Shown here: positions 61,301 to 64,000 of the stretch, piece by piece
How the letters are laid out: each line of letters begins with the position of its first letter
How positions within the stretch are numbered: position 1 is the stretch's first letter
Assembly (NCBI GenBank): GCA_033239525.1
Contig: BSYO01000036.1
Span: 2,812,126-2,876,125 of the forward strand
DNA: 64,000 nucleotides
Source of the DNA: Nepenthes gracilis
Taxonomy: Eukaryota > Streptophyta > Magnoliopsida > Caryophyllales > Nepenthaceae
Reading direction: 5' to 3'
Notes under the pieces: model-generated
Told to the model about the DNA's origin: nothing
What the model saw: only the letters and a program-made list of their open reading frames with translations
The model's database searches: none
Position numbers and translations under genes: made by a program

Positions 61301-63726
61301 TCACCAACACTGTGCAGGAAGCTGCCTTACATTTGATGGCTTGGCATGGGAGCTGGGTTGGTAGTAGTGACTCCAGCAGCCAGCAATATGAGAGCCACCA
61401 ATTGGGGAGACATCACATAGAGCCCATCTATGATTCATTTGTTTGCACTTTAACAAAGCAAGTCATGAGTGATCCTGTAACTATAGAAACTGGGCAAACT
61501 TTTGAGAGGGAAGCTATTGAGAAATGGTTCAAGGAATGCAAGGAGAGTGGAAGAAAGCCTTTTTCCCCGTTAACGTTACAAGAACTGAAAAGCACAGATC
61601 TGAACCCTAGTGTAGCCCTACGACACACCATTGAAGAATGGACAGCTAGGAATGAAGCCGCACAGCTTGATCTGGCCCGTACATCACTTTCTATGGGCTC
61701 TTCAGAAGGTGATATCTTGCAGGCATTGAATTTTGTCCTGCATATATGCCAGAGAAGCAAATCAAATAAGCAGCATGTCATCCACAAATTAGGAGTGATG
61801 TATTTGATTGTTGACATGTTAAAGAACAGCAGCCGCAAGGTTCAACTAAAAGCTCTGGAAACCCTTAGAAATATGGCAGAGGAAGACTCCAAAACCAAGG
61901 AAATAATGGCTGAAGGGGACACTGTGCGCACAATAGTCAAGTTTTTGAATCATGAGAAGTCCAGAGAGAGGGGGGAAGCAGTCTTTTTGCTCTATGAGCT
62001 TTCTAAATCTGAAACACTTCAACCAGATTTTTTCTCGTTAAACCTTAATGATAAGGTTCTCTTGATAGAGAAGGTAATGTTATGAGCCTTACAATTTTTC
62101 CTTTTCTCTTTTTCCCCTCCCTTGTTTTTCTGATTTTTTTTCCCATTCTCGGTTACCTGGAGTTGAGCCCTTATTCTGTTTTTCTGTTTCATTTTGGTTG
62201 GCTGCCCTTGTTAGATGCTAACTGAATTAGTTATGTTTTTACTATATATGTACTGTTCATTTGGGTGGAAAAGGAAGAAGATAATTTCCTCAATTCTCAT
62301 GCCTTCTGCTCTCTCTCGGCATTCTTCCCTTTTCCTTGACTCTCTCTCTCTCTGCCTCTTTGAAATTCTCCTCTCCCTTACGTTTGCGTTCCCCTTTGTC
62401 TCACTCTTTCCCTTCTTTTCTCCTTTGCTGAACTCCCCTTTCCCGTCTTCTTCTTTGTTTTCGTCTTCTTCCTCCGTTGCTGTCGTCACCACTAACTGTG
62501 CACGTATCAACAACTCTCCCTCTCCCTTCACACCAAAATCCCATAATATTCATACTTTTTTCTCCCCAAGTGTGAACCCTTAACTTCATTAATGCATCGG
62601 CCAAACCACAGCCACTTATTAACCATCATCTCCCATACATGCGTGAAGAAGACGTTCAAATGAATATGTAGAAGGCAGCTGGCTGTGCGTGTGTTGGCGA
62701 AGAGGGCGGTGAATGTGATTTGTTTTAATGAATTTTAATTGTTAATATTTATTAATTTAATTAATTTTTATATCATTAACTACACTCATACATAATATTA
62801 TCACAGTAAATCCTAATTATTATTCTAAGACATCAAAAATAATTATTGTCCATCGATAATAATTTATCAAAATATCATTTTAATGGTTCGGAAAATCTGA
62901 CTCGTCCGACCTCCTTATGAAATTAACCTGAATTTGCCTGCAATAATTATCTCATTAATTACTCTCAATAATGACCATCTTGGGTCAAAAGTATAATAAA
63001 CCTGAATCATAACATTGGAGTGTTACACCAATAATTGAATCAATGAAATTCAGCCATGAAAGATTCGTTTCAAGATTTACCTTTCGTCAAACTAGTTTCT
63101 AAGTGCATTGCTGTCCAGGCATTCCTTTTATTTGGTGTTGGTCCCTAGTTCTTAATTCATCAACCTGTCCCAATGAAACTCAACTAGTTAGCAAACTATA
63201 TAATTTATTTCATTGTCTTTCAGCGAGTATTCACTTTTGGGAAAGGAAGGAGTGAAGGCAACATGAGCATGAAGTCCTTGGTAAGGTTCTTTATTTACAA
63301 AGCTCATGCTGCATTGATTGATTGCACTTATGATCCAATGCTGTATCATTTTCGTCCATAGCTGGACAAACTACTTTCGTTTCTTTATCTGGATGCTTGG
63401 ATTAATTTCATATGGGTGGTAATTACTTTGTAAACATATATAAAATTTGCTTCAATTCGATAAAATATGTTGTATTCATATGAACTTTGTAGTTGGGAGG
63501 TAAGGGAGCAAACCTTGCAGAGATGGCCAGCTTAGGCTTATCAGTCCCACCGGGGTTGACCATATCTACAGAAGCATGCCAAGAGTATCAAGAGAATGGG
63601 AAAAAACTTCCAGATGACTTGTGGGAGGAGGTGCTGGAAGGCTTGAAATGTACAGAGAAGGAGATGGGTGCTTACCTTGGAGATCCTTCCAAGCCTCTAT
63701 TACTTTCAGTCCGCTCAGGTGCTGCG
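55011..63726 (+). CDS. PPDK: pyruvate, phosphate dikinase, chloroplast-type, 5' part (span of coding exons 1-3; gene continues past the right edge)
   Basis: PPDK interconverts pyruvate + ATP + Pi and PEP + AMP + PPi. The plastid form feeds PEP to the shikimate and C4/CAM pathways, and the cytosolic form serves nitrogen remobilisation and seed metabolism. Exons 55011-55301, 63224-63280 and 63493-63726 join in phase 0 to 194 residues. Residues 1-~75 are a Ser-rich, basic chloroplast transit peptide beginning [38 protein letters not shown] then leads into the ATP-grasp-like nucleotide-binding domain, with [10 protein letters not shown] (118-127), [10 protein letters not shown] and LSVRSGAA (187-194). 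The last holds the nucleotide-binding Arg. The family continues ISMPGMMDT, which must lie beyond 64000. All visible residues are intact. Intron 1 (7.9 kb) is where plants keep the second promoter for the cytosolic form. Confidence 0.93.
55440..57640 (+). repeat. repeat family H, copy 2, first blocks, in PPDK intron 1
   Basis: The blocks 55740-55860 and 57400-57600 match 1120-1215 and 1385-1560. About 1.3 kb of unrelated sequence between the blocks, including a GC-richer 56130-56640 segment, looks like an insertion. The last block of the family reappears at 62680-62990, beyond the LTR retrotransposon. Confidence 0.5.
58321..58751 (+). repeat. 5' LTR (431 bp)
   Basis: It starts TGTTACAAGCC and ends ACGTATTA (CA mutated to TA). 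It contains a TATA-like ACTATATATG at ~58484 and a long C/T-rich stretch. Confidence 0.93.
58753..58769 (+). other. primer-binding site
   Basis: TGGTGCTTTCATTGAGA starts one base after the LTR. TGGTGC pairs with a tRNA 3' end GCACCA. I recall this phrase from other plant gypsy elements. Confidence 0.7.
58771..59901 (+). pseudogene. gag-protease remnant of the retrotransposon
   Basis: The first frame ([20 protein letters not shown]..) hits a stop after 34 codons. A second frame from 58987 runs 304 codons. It has a Pro/Gln-rich linker, a half zinc knuckle in a neighbouring frame (GLCSKCETF, the HxxxxC half is missing), and an aspartic protease domain with VDSG (active-site triad, around residue 218), NLGL and [14 protein letters not shown]. 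The order gag, knuckle, protease is that of Ty3/gypsy. Frame changes and the early stop make it non-functional. Confidence 0.8.
59996..60407 (+). pseudogene. collapsed reverse transcriptase / RNase H remnant
   Basis: Three pol landmarks that should be hundreds of residues apart are joined in one frame. [17 protein letters not shown] is the entry to reverse transcriptase. [17 protein letters not shown] is the catalytic-strand region, with the normal (Y/F)xDD reading FFND, so an Asp is lost. [20 protein letters not shown] then ADALSR is the RNase H end. Large internal deletions therefore removed most of pol while keeping the frame. Confidence 0.8.
60410..60760 (+). other. retrotransposon stretch between RNase H and the captured helicase, unrecognised
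   Basis: Short open frames only, with no integrase HHCC or DDE motif seen. The 5' limit of the captured helicase sequence falls somewhere here. Confidence 0.4.
60770..61326 (+). pseudogene. captured DEAD-box RNA helicase fragment (RH31/RH26-like)
   Basis: Helicase motifs appear in order: [17 protein letters not shown] (motif I; the family has AKTGTGKT, here Lys is Arg), then [13 protein letters not shown] (Ia) after a frame change near 60940, then VTPGRLRNH (Ib). AGFATGLIG joins directly to FRKDVE, so ~16 residues with the DEAD box (motif II) are deleted. [11 protein letters not shown] (motif III, family FSAT) and a stop (GAA TAA) at ~61255 follow, then [12 protein letters not shown] and TVQE. 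Introns are absent, as expected of capture from mRNA. It cannot make a working helicase. Confidence 0.85.
61312..62085 (+). pseudogene. captured U-box E3 ubiquitin ligase fragment (PUB43/44, SAUL1-like), open for 257 codons
   Basis: The frame opens in helicase sequence (61312), passes the junction at ~61326, and reaches what is probably the donor gene's own start (ATG 61336: [15 protein letters not shown]). It continues through [20 protein letters not shown], a U-box of ~70 residues in which the usual CPLT reads CTLT and the usual CPLT later in the domain reads SPLT. The start of the ARM-repeat region follows ([41 protein letters not shown]). The full protein is ~800 residues, so about a quarter is present. 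The tail [12 protein letters not shown] is not U-box and looks like a chromodomain end. Whether it is transcribed from the LTR is unknown. Confidence 0.85.
62020..62077 (+). other. chromodomain-like tail and polypurine tract
   Basis: [16 protein letters not shown] resembles the FPxFxLEDKVxL end of chromoviral polyproteins, suggesting that the captured genes were spliced in just before it. The short purine run GATAGAGAAGG (62063-62074) before the 3' LTR would serve as the polypurine tract. Confidence 0.5.
62078..62509 (+). repeat. 3' LTR (432 bp)
   Basis: It starts TGTTATGAGCC and ends ACGTATCA, followed by ACAAC. It aligns end to end with the 5' LTR. Confidence 0.93.
62680..62990 (+). repeat. 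repeat family H, copy 2, last block
   Basis: 'aatcctaattattattctaag' and 'cttatgaaattaacctgaat' match 1715-1860. This is the same repeat as at 55440-57640, now separated from it by the retrotransposon. Confidence 0.55.
63224..63280 (+). CDS. PPDK: PPDK exon 2
   Basis: 19 codons, [19 protein letters not shown], with acceptor TTTCAG|CGA and donor TTG|GTAAGG. The family has GNKGMKSL. The Met in GNMSM is an extra in-frame ATG (63263) that could in principle start a shorter protein. Confidence 0.92.
63493..63726 (+). CDS. PPDK: PPDK exon 3
   Basis: 78 codons from TTG GGA GGT to GCT GCG, with acceptor TTTGTAG|TTG and donor GCG|GTAAGA. It carries [10 protein letters not shown] and [10 protein letters not shown]. 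Confidence 0.93.
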
Positions 63727-63799
63727 GTAAGATACTGCATTGATTTCTTGACCCAGCATTCCCTTCTTTATAATTAAATCACAACATTATTGCTAGCCA

Positions 63800-64000
63800 T
63801 GATTGAAAATATTGGTATTAATATCGGTATTGACTGTATCAGTGTTGGACTTATTGAAAAATCTATATTGGTATCAGATATTAAAACAAAAAATTTTGAA
63901 AATTATAAGATGACAGAGTTGTATCGATCAAATATCGGGTATACCGATATTTTTAATATCGGTTGATATATTGAGATATATCGTCAATATGTCAATATAT
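63800..64000. repeat. 'ATATCGGTAT'-type repeat in PPDK intron 3, cut by the window edge
   Basis: Repeated 'atatcggt', 'ataccgatat' and 'gatatattgagatatatcg' phrases resemble the block at 41880-42490 in the PP2C gene. Confidence 0.6.

Larger units (their letters stand above)
58316..62514 (+). mobile_element. LTR retrotransposon (Ty3/gypsy, probable chromovirus) carrying two host gene fragments
   Basis: LTRs at 58321-58751 and 62078-62509 bound the element. The flanking 5 bp ACAAC at 58316-58320 and 62510-62514 are identical target duplications. Order inside: primer-binding site, gag remnant, zinc knuckle, aspartic protease, scraps of reverse transcriptase and RNase H, DEAD-box helicase fragment, U-box E3 fragment, chromodomain-like tail, 3' LTR. 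No intact reverse transcriptase or integrase exists, so it needs another element to move. By hand count the LTRs differ at ~43 of 431 positions (~10%), so the insertion is old. It sits in the sense orientation in PPDK intron 1. Confidence 0.93.

Noticed and set aside
61428..61838. 136-codon minus-strand frame
   Set aside because: Antisense of the captured U-box segment.
58321..62509. Reading the helicase and U-box segments as host genes nested in the PPDK intron
   Set aside because: They lie wholly between LTRs with matching target duplications, lack introns, are truncated, and the helicase is broken.
62211..62604. Charged minus-strand frames of 67-106 codons
   Set aside because: They are antisense of the C/T-rich 3' LTR. 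Arg/Lys/Glu-rich simply because the DNA is purine-rich on that strand.
1..64000. tRNA, rRNA or CRISPR-like arrays
   Set aside because: No cloverleaf with conserved TTCGA arm was found. The regular repeats present are plant microsatellites and minisatellites.

Overview
This is nuclear DNA from a flowering plant. It is very AT-rich, has large introns with plant-type GT..AG junctions, and is dominated by non-coding repeats. Three host genes are recognisable, all on the + strand. They are an intronless S-adenosylmethionine decarboxylase of the SAMDC4/BUD2 type (22163-23236), a stand-alone, N-terminally acylated PP2C phosphatase of the rice PP2C35 type (coding exons between 34822 and about 42554), and the first three coding exons of a chloroplast-type pyruvate, phosphate dikinase (PPDK, from 55011, running off the right edge). 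The SAMDC4/BUD2 clade assignment suggests a dicot, but I cannot name the species.

Layout. 1-22 kb is gene-free. It holds a dispersed repeat (880-1860), a composite LTR-like element with a large palindrome (2485-6805), copies of a second dispersed repeat family, a 1.3 kb inverted repeat (11.4-12.7 kb), a complete miniature LTR element (TRIM, 17876-18349, TSD TATTA) and a GC-rich island of unknown origin (19.8-20.4 kb). 22-26 kb holds SAMDC4, whose 3' flank runs into a near-perfect 1.26 kb tandem duplication with both junctions in A-tracts. 26-34 kb is repeats and MITEs. 34-43 kb is the PP2C gene, with repeats inside its introns. 43-54 kb is repeats again, including a 70 bp AAT microsatellite. 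54-64 kb is PPDK, whose 7.9 kb first intron is a nest of insertions.

The most notable object lies in PPDK intron 1. It is a complete 4.19 kb LTR retrotransposon (58321-62509) with matching 5 bp target duplications (ACAAC), LTRs of 431 and 432 bp, and a primer-binding site. Its gag-pol is heavily collapsed. Between the RNase H remnant and what looks like a chromodomain tail it carries two fused host gene fragments: a DEAD-box RNA helicase (RH31-like, with the DEAD box itself deleted) and the N-terminal part of a U-box E3 ligase (PUB43/44, SAUL1-like). The U-box part is still open for about 250 codons although the LTRs differ at about 10% of positions.

The three host genes show no obvious functional link: polyamine synthesis, phosphatase signalling at a membrane, and PEP/pyruvate metabolism. 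They look like ordinary plant gene order separated by repeats. Repeat boundaries are approximate unless a target duplication is quoted. All family assignments come from recognising sequence by eye; no search was run.
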